In this document: piece after piece, positions 23,521 to 30,827 of the stretch
Position numbering within the stretch: the first letter of the stretch is position 1
Layout of the letters: every line of letters starts with the position of its first letter
Source of the DNA: Paenibacillus sp. A3
GTDB lineage: Bacteria; Bacillota; Bacilli; Paenibacillales; NBRC-103111
Reading direction: 5' to 3'
Assembly: GCF_001399685.1 (NCBI RefSeq)
Contig: NZ_JTHN01000178.1
Span: 1 to 34,795 of the forward strand
DNA: 34,795 bases
Program-made: the position numbers and the translations under genes
The notes under the pieces: model-generated
Database searches by the model: none
What the model was told of the DNA's origin: nothing
The model's input: the letters and a program-made list of their open reading frames with translations, nothing else

Positions 23521-24831
23521 TCACGCCACTTCGGCTTTGCGCATCCAATACCATACGGCGAGCGGCGAACTGCCGATGAAGAGCAGCAGCCAGTTCATGG
23601 CGGCGGGCGACTGGGTGAACGAAACGACGGCGATAAACAAAACGGTGCCAAGCATTCTGCCCGTATTCAGCGCCAACTCCCGCATGACGATATATTCCTC
23701 CCGCTTCTTCACGCTCTCCTCCTCCCGCCCGATGAGATCGAAGACGATGGAGGTCATGGGAATGCCATACAGCGGGTAAAAGACGGCCGCGCCCACCCCA
23801 AACAGCAGCAGCGTAAAGAAATTGACTTTCCAAAAAAACGGCAAAATGACAAGCACCAGCATCACCGCGCCAAGCAGCATCGCTTTTCCTCGAAATCGGG
23901 GCTTCAGCAGCTTGCCCGCAACCAAAAAACTAAGCAGCGCGACCGCAGAAGTGACAAGCGAGAAATTGCCCAGCGACATCTCACTCCCTGTATGAACATA
24001 CACCAGCAGTCCGATCATGAAGCCGAATACGCCCTCCCGGACGCCTTGGGCCGTCAGCGCGAGCCCGACCTTGCGCCAAGCCGTATCTTGATATCTTAAG
24101 CACCGCCAGGCGAGAAACCATTCGTAGGTCCCGGACGTTTTGCGTTTTTTCAGGAAAAAGCTGAAAATCACCCCGACCACAAACACAATCAACGACAAGG
24201 TAAAAATGAGCCGATACCCCGTCGCCGCATGCAGCCGGACAATCAAAAAGCCCGAAATCCAAGGCGCGATCATCCCGGCGCCCGATCCGAGCAGGCCCGC
24301 CCATCCGTTGAACCGGTCGCGGTCGTCCGGGCCCGTCACCTCGAAGTAGACGACGTTGAACGCAAGCCAGAATAAGCCCGATGACAGGCCTTGGACGGCT
24401 CCGAGCAGTACAAAATAGTCTGCCGCCCTCCCCCCGAACCAAAGCACCAGCATGTAAAAGACAGCCGCAACCGCAACCCCCGTGCGCAAGCAGTTCATTT
24501 TGTTATGCTCTTTGACCCATTTGCCCGCAATCCAGAACGTTAGCGCCATCGTCAAATGATGAATGAGCGTAAACCATCCGATGACCGTAAAATCATGCTT
24601 GGCTTTCCATAGGTACACATTGACGAACGTGCCGGACAAGGCGTTGGCCACGGCAAACAAGCCGTTTACCGTCAGCAGAAGCCGGGATTGCCCCGATAAC
24701 GGGCCGCCTTTTTTCTTCTTCGGTTCTCCGCCAGCCGGGCCTGCTTGCTCAACGTCACGCCATCTGTGCTCCTCCGCACGATCCTTGCCTCGCACCCAAT
24801 CGTGCGGAAAATGTTTAGCTCCGGAATGCAT
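23521..24831 (-). CDS. MFS transporter
   Basis: A 436-residue protein with a hydrophilic N-terminal stretch of about 45 residues (Glu/Arg then PKKKKGG). About twelve membrane helices follow in two halves, separated by a basic loop (FLKKRKTSGTYEWFLAWRCLR). The GWTLIHH/WIAGKWVKEHNK region resembles the cytoplasmic loop 2-3 of Bacillus MFS permeases. Substrate unknown. The ATG at 24831 has AAGGTGAG upstream. The gene lies alone between the zinc-ribbon gene's terminator and the cysK promoter; no terminator of its own is evident. Confidence 0.9.
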   Translation of the reverse strand: MHSGAKHFPHDWVRGKDRAEEHRWRDVEQAGPAGGEPKKKKGGPLSGQSRLLLTVNGLFAVANALSGTFVNVYLWKAKHDFTVIGWFTLIHHLTMALTFWIAGKWVKEHNKMNCLRTGVAVAAVFYMLVLWFGGRAADYFVLLGAVQGLSSGLFWLAFNVVYFEVTGPDDRDRFNGWAGLLGSGAGMIAPWISGFLIVRLHAATGYRLIFTLSLIVFVVGVIFSFFLKKRKTSGTYEWFLAWRCLRYQDTAWRKVGLALTAQGVREGVFGFMIGLLVYVHTGSEMSLGNFSLVTSAVALLSFLVAGKLLKPRFRGKAMLLGAVMLVLVILPFFWKVNFFTLLLFGVGAAVFYPLYGIPMTSIVFDLIGREEESVKKREEYIVMRELALNTGRMLGTVLFIAVVSFTQSPAAMNWLLLFIGSSPLAVWYWMRKAEVA

Positions 24832-24901
24832 GCTCTCACCTTGTATCCGTAAATTGTCTTAGTTAAGCTTCCCTGTTCGGCGGAAATCATGAATGAAGGC
24901 C

Positions 24902-24951
24902 AAAAAAAGGAACCCGGAAACCGGCAAATGCCAGCTCCGAATTCCTTTTTT
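24902..24951 (-). terminator. Terminator of the pspA operon
   Basis: AAAAAAAGGAA (24902-24912) pairs with TTCCTTTTTT (24942-24951), with further pairing inside. On the minus strand this gives a stem ending in a seven-T run just after the zinc-ribbon gene. T-tracts exist on both sides. Confidence 0.8.
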
Positions 24952-24960
24952 AGGTAGATC

Positions 24961-25461
24961 TTAATTTTTGGCTCCATAATCCCGAAGCTGCTCGACAAAC
25001 GCGAGCCGGTCCGTTTCCGCCAGCTGCCGGTCGACTTTGAAGCAGGACGGGCATAAGTAAACCTGAACGCTGAATGATGCTTGCAGCAGCGGCTTGCCAA
25101 GCGCCGGATGCACAAACGGAACAAAAGCCTCCGAAGCCGGTTCAGTGCCGGCCAGCAGCATAAAGCTGTGGCAGGAAGAACATTCGGGCGCTTCCTCTTG
25201 ACTGTCCAGCAGTTGCTGAACGCCTTCCCCGTAATCGTCTGCCAGCTGCAGTTCCTCGTCCGACAGCTCCAGGTCGTCATCCAATTCTTCCTCATCGTCA
25301 TATTGGATGCCTGAATCGGAACTCTCCACCTTCAGTTTAATGCTCCGGTAATCGCCCAGCTCGTTGAAGCAGTGCGGACATTCCTCTTCCGGACCGATTT
25401 CCGGATCCCATACAATCTCCGTATGGCACCACGGGCAAACCTGATTCTCTGATTGCGACAA
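24961..25461 (-). CDS. Double zinc-ribbon protein of the pspA operon
   Basis: About 166 residues, family not recognised. The N-terminal CPWC...CPHC pair (about 17 residues apart) and the later CSSC...CPSC pair form two likely zinc ribbons. Between them is a highly acidic stretch (YDDEEELDDDLELSDEELQ) that is probably disordered. The second ribbon is interrupted by a hydrophobic segment of about 40 residues. TTG 25461 is chosen because AAGGGGG (25471-25477) stands nine bases upstream, while ATG 25470 abuts it. It is the last gene of a probable operon with pspA, a UPF0719 protein and a micro-membrane protein. A cytosolic adaptor role is only a guess. Confidence 0.8.
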   Translation of the reverse strand: MSQSENQVCPWCHTEIVWDPEIGPEEECPHCFNELGDYRSIKLKVESSDSGIQYDDEEELDDDLELSDEELQLADDYGEGVQQLLDSQEEAPECSSCHSFMLLAGTEPASEAFVPFVHPALGKPLLQASFSVQVYLCPSCFKVDRQLAETDRLAFVEQLRDYGAKN

Positions 25462-25514
25462 ACGCGTCATCCCCCTTAGCGGCGGCGGGTGAAGGTCTGC
25501 TTTACGCCTTCACG

Positions 25515-25598
25515 CTATGCAAATTTAATAAAATAGTAAACGCCCGCGCCCAAAAAAACAAGCGCAAGCGCAAATAAGGTGCCCCATAAATATTTCAC
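25515..25598 (-). CDS. 27-residue single-helix membrane peptide
   Basis: GTG at 25598 follows GGAGGAGG by about ten bases. The frame encodes 27 residues: MKYLWG, an uninterrupted hydrophobic helix (TLFALALVFLGAGVYYF) and the ending IKFA, with Lys at both ends. It stops at 25515. It lies between the UPF0719 and zinc-ribbon genes on the same strand, with 70 and 44 base gaps. The strong ribosome site and clean helix make a real micro-protein likely; no homologue is recognised. A role beside PspA in the membrane is inference from position. Confidence 0.6.
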   Translation of the reverse strand: MKYLWGTLFALALVFLGAGVYYFIKFA

Positions 25599-25668
25599 AA
25601 GGACTCTTCCTCCTCCGGTCTTGAAGAACGATCCGATTGTGGCCGGCCCTCTTCGCCGGCCCCCGGCA

Positions 25669-26091
25669 TCAGGTCACGCTAGCGCCGATAACATAGGACA
25701 ACGATACCGAAATCACCATGGATAGAAAGCCTACGGCCCGGTTGTCCTTCTGGATTTGCTCATCGATTTTGAAATACGGCGTCAAAAACTCAAAAATAAA
25801 ATAAGCCGCCAGCAGAAGCAAAAAGCCATACCCTGCCCAAATCAACGAATGCAGCACCGAATCGTTATTCAAGATCGCAAAACGGAACAGGTTGCATATC
25901 CCGAATATTTTGCCCCCGGTCGCCATCGCTACCGACAAGTTGCCGTTCTTGATCTCGTCCCAATCCTTATACTTGGTGACAAGCTCGAAAATCACCAAAA
26001 AGACAATCAGCGCCAGCACGGCGATCGAAAAAAATGCCAGCGTCTCAACATAAGGGTTGCTCAACAAAAAATCTACCTCTTTATCCGCCAT
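25669..26091 (-). CDS. UPF0719/DUF350-family membrane protein
   Basis: About 140 residues with four predicted membrane helices (ETLAFFSIAVLALIVFLVI, MATGGKIFGICNLFRFAI, IWAGYGFLLLLAAYFIFEF and MVISVSLSYVIGASVT). The NLSVAMATGGKI and polar DEQIQKDNRAVG stretches are family hallmarks. The family includes E. coli YjfL, encoded beside the PspA-like YjfJ, and B. subtilis YshE, encoded beside mutS2. Both kinds of neighbour are present here. Function unknown. ATG 26091 has AGGCGGA six bases upstream. It lies 90 bases after pspA, separated by a hairpin. Confidence 0.88.
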   Translation of the reverse strand: MADKEVDFLLSNPYVETLAFFSIAVLALIVFLVIFELVTKYKDWDEIKNGNLSVAMATGGKIFGICNLFRFAILNNDSVLHSLIWAGYGFLLLLAAYFIFEFLTPYFKIDEQIQKDNRAVGFLSMVISVSLSYVIGASVT

Positions 26092-26142
26092 AATCGATCC
26101 GCCTGCCTTTCGCCTCAATCAAGATGAGTTTTTAACACTGAA

Positions 26143-26171
26143 GAGACTGAAGGCGTCAGGCCTTCAGTCTC
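26143..26171 (-). other. Intercistronic mRNA hairpin after pspA
   Basis: GAGACTGAAGGC and GCCTTCAGTCTC (12 base pairs, perfect, five-base loop) follow the pspA stop by ten bases. No T-tract follows on the minus strand, so it is more likely an mRNA stability or processing element, or a leaky terminator, than a full stop. Confidence 0.65.
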
Positions 26172-26181
26172 CTTATGTCGC

Positions 26182-26862
26182 TTACTCTGCTTGCTTCTTG
26201 GCCGCCAGCTTCGCACGAAGCGCTGCCAGTTCATCGTCAACACCGTCGTTCTTACTGAGCGCTTCGAACTCGTCGTCGAGGCTCTTGTCTTTGGAGCGCA
26301 GCTCGTTGCTCGCTTCGGCTTCCGCTTCAAGCTGCATTACCTTTTGGCTCATCCGGTCGAAGCCTTTCGCCGCATTGTCGGTACCGAAGCCGGTCATCGC
26401 CTGGTTGATTTGCTTTTGGGCTTTGGCCGCTTCCGCGCGGGCAACCAGGATGTCCTTTTTGTTCTTCATTTTGCTGAATTCGTCCTTCATCTCGGACAAT
26501 TGGTTGCGCAGACGGTCGGCGTTGGCTTTCGCCGTATCGTATTGCTGCTTCATTTCGTCGTAGCGCAATTGATGCTCTTTCTTGTCCTGCAGCGCGCGGC
26601 GGGCCAAGTCCTCGTTGCCGGATTCCAGCGCCTTGAGCGCTTGATCCTCGCGTTTTTGAACCATTTCTTGCGCTTCCTCATACTGCTGCTTGAACTTCTT
26701 CTCGATCGCGATTTGCTTCGCAACCGCCGACTCGGCTTCCAAAATATCTTCTTCCATATCCCGAAGGAATTGATTGAGCATTTTTACCGGGTCTTCCGCT
26801 TTATCCAGAAGATCGTTGATCGAAGCCATCGTCATATCACGCAGTCTTTTGAAAATTCCCAT
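26182..26862 (-). CDS. pspA: PspA/IM30/LiaH-family membrane-stress protein
   Basis: A 226-residue, almost wholly helical coiled-coil protein of the ESCRT-III-like PspA family. The amphipathic N-terminal helix MGIFKRLRDMTMASINDLLDKAEDP is the membrane-binding part, followed by the long hairpin VKMLNQFLRDMEEDI...KQIAIEKKFKQQ. The last 30 residues (VDDELAALRAKLAAKKQ) form a separate helix. These proteins bind and stabilise damaged membranes. AGGAGG stands nine bases before the ATG. A SigW-type promoter lies about 85 bases upstream, as for B. subtilis pspA, so induction by envelope stress is likely. Confidence 0.95.
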   Translation of the reverse strand: MGIFKRLRDMTMASINDLLDKAEDPVKMLNQFLRDMEEDILEAESAVAKQIAIEKKFKQQYEEAQEMVQKREDQALKALESGNEDLARRALQDKKEHQLRYDEMKQQYDTAKANADRLRNQLSEMKDEFSKMKNKKDILVARAEAAKAQKQINQAMTGFGTDNAAKGFDRMSQKVMQLEAEAEASNELRSKDKSLDDEFEALSKNDGVDDELAALRAKLAAKKQAE

Positions 26863-26947
26863 GTTAAAATTCCTCCTGTACGTTTGTTAAAAAAATAATA
26901 TCGCTTCAGCCTGCAGAGCTTCACTAACATCGATGCTTACACTCGTA

Positions 26948-26975
26948 TATACGGATGATGCGGGCCGGAGTTTCA
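26948..26975 (-). promoter_or_regulatory. ECF sigma-W-type promoter of the pspA operon
   Basis: On the minus strand TGAAAC (26975-26970), 16 bases, CGTATA (26953-26948). This matches the known SigW consensus TGAAAC-N16-CGTA exactly and lies about 85 bases before pspA. Confidence 0.85.
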
Positions 26976-27044
26976 TTTGTCGAATAAATTTTTTCCAATG
27001 ATAAGTGCGGTCCCGCTGCGACCGGAAGGAAGAGCGGGCTTCTT

Positions 27045-29432
27045 CTATTTCAACTCGGCTACCGTGACCCCTGCGCCGCCTTCGTTGTAAGCCCCCATCC
27101 GGAAGCTCTTGACATGCTTATGCTTGCGCAAAAACTCTTGAATGCCGGTCCGCAGCACGCCGGTGCCTTTGCCGTGAATGATGAACACCTGGCCGAAATT
27201 GGCCAAGTACGATTCGTCCAGGAAGCGGTCCACTTCAATGATCGCCTCTTCCACATTGGCCCCGCGCAAGTCCAGCTCCATCTTGGCGTTCTCGTCGCGC
27301 GTCCGCTTCAGGCTGGAAGTTGCCTGCTGCTGCGGCTTCTTCTGGGCTGAGGCTTGCTTCAGCAGCTCCAGGTCCGCTTTGTTCACTTTCATCTTGAGAA
27401 TGCCGAGCTGCACGGTCACTTCCGTCTCGCTCACCAGCTCGACCACATGTCCCCGCTGGCCAAGATTCGTCACCAGCACTTCATCGCCCGGCTCGATACG
27501 GTCGGCCTTTTTGCGCGGCGTGCCGGCCTTGGACTTGCTTCGGAGCTCGGGAGCGGCATCGTTCATCCGCCTTTTCAGCTCGCTGAGCTTGTGATCCTTG
27601 ACTCCGCCCGCTTCCTCGCGCTGGATTCTGCGAAGTTCGGTGATGATCTCGTCGGCTTCGCGGCGGGCTTTTGCCACCGCTTCCTGCGCCTCGCGCTCCG
27701 CACGCTCGAACAGCTTATCCTTCTGCTCTTCGAAGCGCCGGCGTTCGGCGGCAAGCTGCTCGCGCAGCGTTTCGACTTCGCGGCGGTTGCGCTCCGCCGA
27801 TTCGCGCTCGGCCTCGGCCTGCAGCCGGTTCTCTTCGAGCGTGGCGATCATCGATTCGACGCGCTGATCCTCCTCGCCGACCTGAACGCGGGCATGATCG
27901 ATGATGGTTTTCGCCAAGCCGAGGCGCTCCGCAATCGCGAACGCGTTGCTTCGCCCGGGAACGCCTACAAGCAGCCGATACGTGGGACGCAGCGTCTGCA
28001 CGTCGAACTCCATGCTGGCGTTGATGACGCCCTGCCGGTCGAAGGCATACGCCTTCAGCTCGCTGTAGTGCGTCGTCGCAACGATGCGGCAGCCCATCCG
28101 GTGCATGTGCTCCAAGATCGATATCGCCAGCGCCGAGCCTTCCGCAGGGTCGGTCCCGGCTCCGAGCTCATCGAGCAGCACAAGGCTCTTAGGCGTCATT
28201 TCTTTGAGAATCCGGATGATATTGGTCATATGGCTGGAGAACGTACTGAGGTTCTGCTCGATGCTTTGCTCGTCCCCGATATCCGCATAGATCGCATCGA
28301 ACACGCAAAGCTGGCTGCCTTCCTCGGCCGGAACGAACAGCCCTGCCATCGCCATGAGCGACAGCAGACCGATCGTCTTGAGCGAGACGGTCTTACCGCC
28401 CGTATTCGGTCCGGTCACAATGATCGTCGAATAACGGTTGCCCAGCTCCACATCGAGAGGAACGACCTTTTCCGCGGGAATGAGCGGATGCCGTCCGCGC
28501 TTGAGTTTAATGAAGCCGCGGTCGTTGAGCAGCGGCAGCGTCGCTTTCATCTCGCGGGCAACGCCCGCTTTGGCGAAAATAAAGTCAAGCTCCGTCAGCG
28601 ACTCTACGTTGACGAGCAGCGTATCCGCGTTATCCGCTACGAAGGCGGACAGCATGCGGAGAATTTTTTTGACCTCCGCCTCTTCTTTCAGCTTTAATTC
28701 GCGTACGCGGTTGTTCATTTGCACAACCGATTCCGGCTCGATAAACAGCGTAGCCCCGGAAGCCGATTGATCGTGGATCATGCCGCCGAAATGACCGCGG
28801 TATTCCTGTTTTACAGGAATAACGTACCGATCTCCCCGGATCGTTACGAGATTGTCCTGCAGCATCTTTTGAATGGACGGCGTGCGCACCATTTGTTCCA
28901 GCCGCTCGCGGGCTTTCGATTCGCTCGACCGCAGCTCTTGACGGATTTTCAACAGCTCCGGGCTTGCGGTATCCATGACCTGCGCGTTCTCGTCGACGCA
29001 CCCGCGAATCCGTTCTTCCAATTCCTTATGGTCCGTCATCGGCTCGAGCAGGTCAAGCAGCAGCGGAATGCTGTAATCTTCGTTTGTCGCTTCCAGAAAC
29101 CTGCTCAGCCGGCGTCCGCCTTGACTCGTCATCGCAATATCCAACAGCTCGACCGGGTTCAGCATGCCGCCGATCCGCGCCCGATGAACCGCAGCGCGGA
29201 TATCGCGGATGCCGCCGAACGGCGCGCCGCCCTTCAGGCGGTCCACGTTGACCGCTTCGTCGGTCGCCTGCAGCCTGCGCTTCACTTCATGAAAGTCGCC
29301 GCTCGGTTCAAGCTCCTCTACCCGGCCTTTGCCGAGCGATGTTGCGGCATGGTTCGCGCAGCGCTCAAGCACTGCCCGGAAATCCAGCGTCGCCAATATT
29401 TTTTGATTGTATGATGTCTTGTTCGTATTCAT
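27045..29432 (-). CDS. mutS2: Endonuclease MutS2
   Basis: A 795-residue DNA/ribosome-associated ATPase. The MutS-like core has Walker A GPNTGGKT (341-348), Walker B LVLLDELGAGTDP (417-429), the STFSSHM signature (397-402) and TTHYSELK. A long charged coiled coil (about 520-640) and a KOW-like segment (RIEPGDEVLVTNLGQRGHV) follow. The C-terminal Smr nuclease domain (about 720-795) has LDLRGANVEEA and IHGKGTGVLR. MutS2 suppresses recombination and, in B. subtilis, helps rescue collided ribosomes. The ATG at 29432 has only a weak ribosome site. In Bacillus it follows polX; here the next gene upstream is a divergent YvlD-like gene. Confidence 0.96.
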   Translation of the reverse strand: MNTNKTSYNQKILATLDFRAVLERCANHAATSLGKGRVEELEPSGDFHEVKRRLQATDEAVNVDRLKGGAPFGGIRDIRAAVHRARIGGMLNPVELLDIAMTSQGGRRLSRFLEATNEDYSIPLLLDLLEPMTDHKELEERIRGCVDENAQVMDTASPELLKIRQELRSSESKARERLEQMVRTPSIQKMLQDNLVTIRGDRYVIPVKQEYRGHFGGMIHDQSASGATLFIEPESVVQMNNRVRELKLKEEAEVKKILRMLSAFVADNADTLLVNVESLTELDFIFAKAGVAREMKATLPLLNDRGFIKLKRGRHPLIPAEKVVPLDVELGNRYSTIIVTGPNTGGKTVSLKTIGLLSLMAMAGLFVPAEEGSQLCVFDAIYADIGDEQSIEQNLSTFSSHMTNIIRILKEMTPKSLVLLDELGAGTDPAEGSALAISILEHMHRMGCRIVATTHYSELKAYAFDRQGVINASMEFDVQTLRPTYRLLVGVPGRSNAFAIAERLGLAKTIIDHARVQVGEEDQRVESMIATLEENRLQAEAERESAERNRREVETLREQLAAERRRFEEQKDKLFERAEREAQEAVAKARREADEIITELRRIQREEAGGVKDHKLSELKRRMNDAAPELRSKSKAGTPRKKADRIEPGDEVLVTNLGQRGHVVELVSETEVTVQLGILKMKVNKADLELLKQASAQKKPQQQATSSLKRTRDENAKMELDLRGANVEEAIIEVDRFLDESYLANFGQVFIIHGKGTGVLRTGIQEFLRKHKHVKSFRMGAYNEGGAGVTVAELK

Positions 29433-29484
29433 CGCTTTCGTTTTAGAAACCTGCCTTTCTTACCGGAAAAAGCTCTCCATTGCT

Positions 29485-29490
29485 ATTATA
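29485..29490 (-). promoter_or_regulatory. Probable -10 element of mutS2
   Basis: A consensus TATAAT on the minus strand stands 53 bases before the mutS2 ATG. No clear -35 is seen at the usual distance. Confidence 0.4.
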
Positions 29491-29626
29491 TCCAAGTCCG
29501 GGTAGTAAAGCTAATGAATTTCCGCTAAGGATTGCCATTCATAAAGCCGAAGACGTGGGAAAACCTATAAGGTGCACCGAAAGCGTTTGACGAATTACCG
29601 CAAAGACACGAAGGAGGAACTGCACG

Positions 29627-29995
29627 ATGCACTTGCTTGGACATCTCGTCAGGTTTATCGTTTCCGCCTTAATGCTGCTGATTGTCAGTTGGATCGTTCC
29701 CGGCTTTAAGGTCGGAGGCTTCTGGAGCGCCTTTTTCCTGGCCTTGGTCATCGCGATCGCGGCATGGGTCATTGAAGGAATCTTTGGCAGAAGGATCACT
29801 CCGTTCGGCCGGGGGGTTGTCGGTTTTTTAACAAGCGCGCTGGTCATTTGGCTTGCCCAGTTTATCGTTGGCGGCGTATCGACAAGCATTATCGGTGCAA
29901 TCCTGGCTGCCCTGGTTATCGGAATCATCGACCTGTTCATTCCGGTGAAAACACCGTTTGAGCAAGGCCGTTCCGGTCGTGAGAACGCCAAGTAA
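29627..29995 (+). CDS. YvlD-like four-helix membrane protein (phage holin family 4 superfamily)
   Basis: A 122-residue protein of four close-packed hydrophobic helices with the family motifs LMLLIVSWIVPGFKVGGFWSAF, FGRRITPFGRGVVGFLTSALVIW and GAILAALVIGIIDLFI. Despite the family name these are chromosomal proteins. In B. subtilis YvlD belongs to a SigW-dependent envelope-stress operon with a PspC-like protein. AAGGAGGAA stands seven to nine bases before the ATG. I see no SigW-type promoter directly upstream here. It is a single gene divergent from mutS2, ending at a strong terminator. Confidence 0.88.
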   Translation: MHLLGHLVRFIVSALMLLIVSWIVPGFKVGGFWSAFFLALVIAIAAWVIEGIFGRRITPFGRGVVGFLTSALVIWLAQFIVGGVSTSIIGAILAALVIGIIDLFIPVKTPFEQGRSGRENAK

Positions 29996-30003
29996 GCAAG
30001 TCG

Positions 30004-30035
30004 GCCGCAGGCAAAAGCGTCTGCGGCGTTTTTTT
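30004..30035 (+). terminator. Terminator of the YvlD-like gene
   Basis: GCCGCAG (30004-30010), ten-base loop, CTGCGGC (30021-30027), then G and seven Ts. Confidence 0.85.
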
Positions 30036-30054
30036 CGAACTTTGAGGCATTTCG

Positions 30055-30672
30055 TCATACAAATAAGGAATAAATCAAATAACCGGCCGTCCCCCAAATC
30101 ATTAAAGCCGATACCCGATTCAACCAAGCGTGGAACCGCCCGGAAGCATCCAGCTTTCCGGTGATCCGCCCGACGCCGGCGACCCCGATAAACCACAGCC
30201 ACGATACGACGATGGCCGCCGCGGTAAACCCGACTTTGTCCGCTCCCGTATAGTTCAGCGAGCTCGTTCCGATCACGCCGACGGTATCGAGAATCGCATG
30301 AGGGTTAAACAGGGAAATTGAGACGGTAAAAGCGATTTGCTTCGAAATCCGAAACGATTCGTGCGAGCTTTGAACGGGCGGTCCCGAAGCCGATGCGGCT
30401 TTCCAGGCGTTCCAGCCCAAGTAGAGCAAAAATGCGGCGCCCGCGATGAGCAATACCGTCTTGACCCAAGCAAACGCCAAAATAACGACGGAAACCCCTA
30501 AAACGGCGGCCAAAATGAGTATCGTGTCACATAGAGCCGCCGTGACCGAAGCGGACAGCGCAAGGACGAACCTCCGCTGAACAACCCCCTGCTGGAAAAT
30601 AAACAGATTTTGCACCCCCAATGGGAGGATCAATCCCAAAGCTAAAACAAATCCGTGCAGTACCGCTTGCAT
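30055..30672 (-). CDS. LysE/ArgO-family amino-acid exporter
   Basis: A 205-residue membrane protein with about six helices. The family start FVLALGLILPLGVQNLFIFQQG, then ALSASVTAALCDTILILAAVLGVS, and FTVSISLFNPHAILDTVGVIG with the conserved NPHA motif assign it to the LysE exporters of basic or other amino acids. ATG 30672 is chosen because AGGAGGAG stands about five bases upstream; the frame extends further but without homology. It is divergent from a MocR regulator with repeats between them, which suggests that the regulator controls this exporter. Confidence 0.9.
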   Translation of the reverse strand: MQAVLHGFVLALGLILPLGVQNLFIFQQGVVQRRFVLALSASVTAALCDTILILAAVLGVSVVILAFAWVKTVLLIAGAAFLLYLGWNAWKAASASGPPVQSSHESFRISKQIAFTVSISLFNPHAILDTVGVIGTSSLNYTGADKVGFTAAAIVVSWLWFIGVAGVGRITGKLDASGRFHAWLNRVSALMIWGTAGYLIYSLFV

Positions 30673-30715
30673 GCTCTCTCCTCCTGAAGCTATCTGAATA
30701 ATCTTGTCTTCATCC

Positions 30716-30746
30716 ATCATACCTCCCCCAGCGGAAAAGTCTTCAA
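30716..30746 (-). promoter_or_regulatory. Promoter of the LysE-family gene
   Basis: On the minus strand TTGAAG (30746-30741) and TATGAT (30721-30716) with a slightly long 19-base spacer. The -35 touches the AACCAAA repeat of the putative operator. Confidence 0.5.
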
Positions 30747-30777
30747 CCAAACGGTTGGTAGAGTTCCCAACCAAAAC
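30744..30777. promoter_or_regulatory. Putative MocR operator between lysE and mocR genes
   Basis: AACCAAAC (30745-30752) and AACCAAAAC (30769-30777) are direct repeats 24 bases apart. An inverted GGTTGG (30754-30759) lies between, forming CAACC/GGTTG with the first copy. MocR/PdxR regulators are known to bind spaced direct repeats in such divergent gaps. Confidence 0.5.
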
Positions 30778-30785
30778 AATCTTTG

Positions 30786-30791
30786 CTACAA
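30786..30791 (+). promoter_or_regulatory. Probable -10 element of the mocR gene
   Basis: TACAAT stands 36 bases before the start codon. The best -35 (TTCCCA, 30764-30769) is poor, as expected for a regulated promoter next to the operator repeats. Confidence 0.4.
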
Positions 30792-30827
30792 TCGGAGTAA
30801 CCGACTTCGTACGGAGGGATGGCCCCT

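Noticed and set aside
27001..27044. Weak stem (CCCGCT/AGCGGG) after mutS2
   Set aside because: Only six base pairs with a long loop and no T-tract; not convincing as a terminator.
27354..28697. Long plus-strand open frame opposite mutS2
   Set aside because: Antisense shadow of a well-supported gene; the composition is unlike a real protein and there is no start signal.
29627..29995. The phage holin family name suggesting a prophage remnant
   Set aside because: No integrase, lysin, capsid or other phage gene is near, and YvlD-type proteins are ordinary chromosomal membrane proteins.
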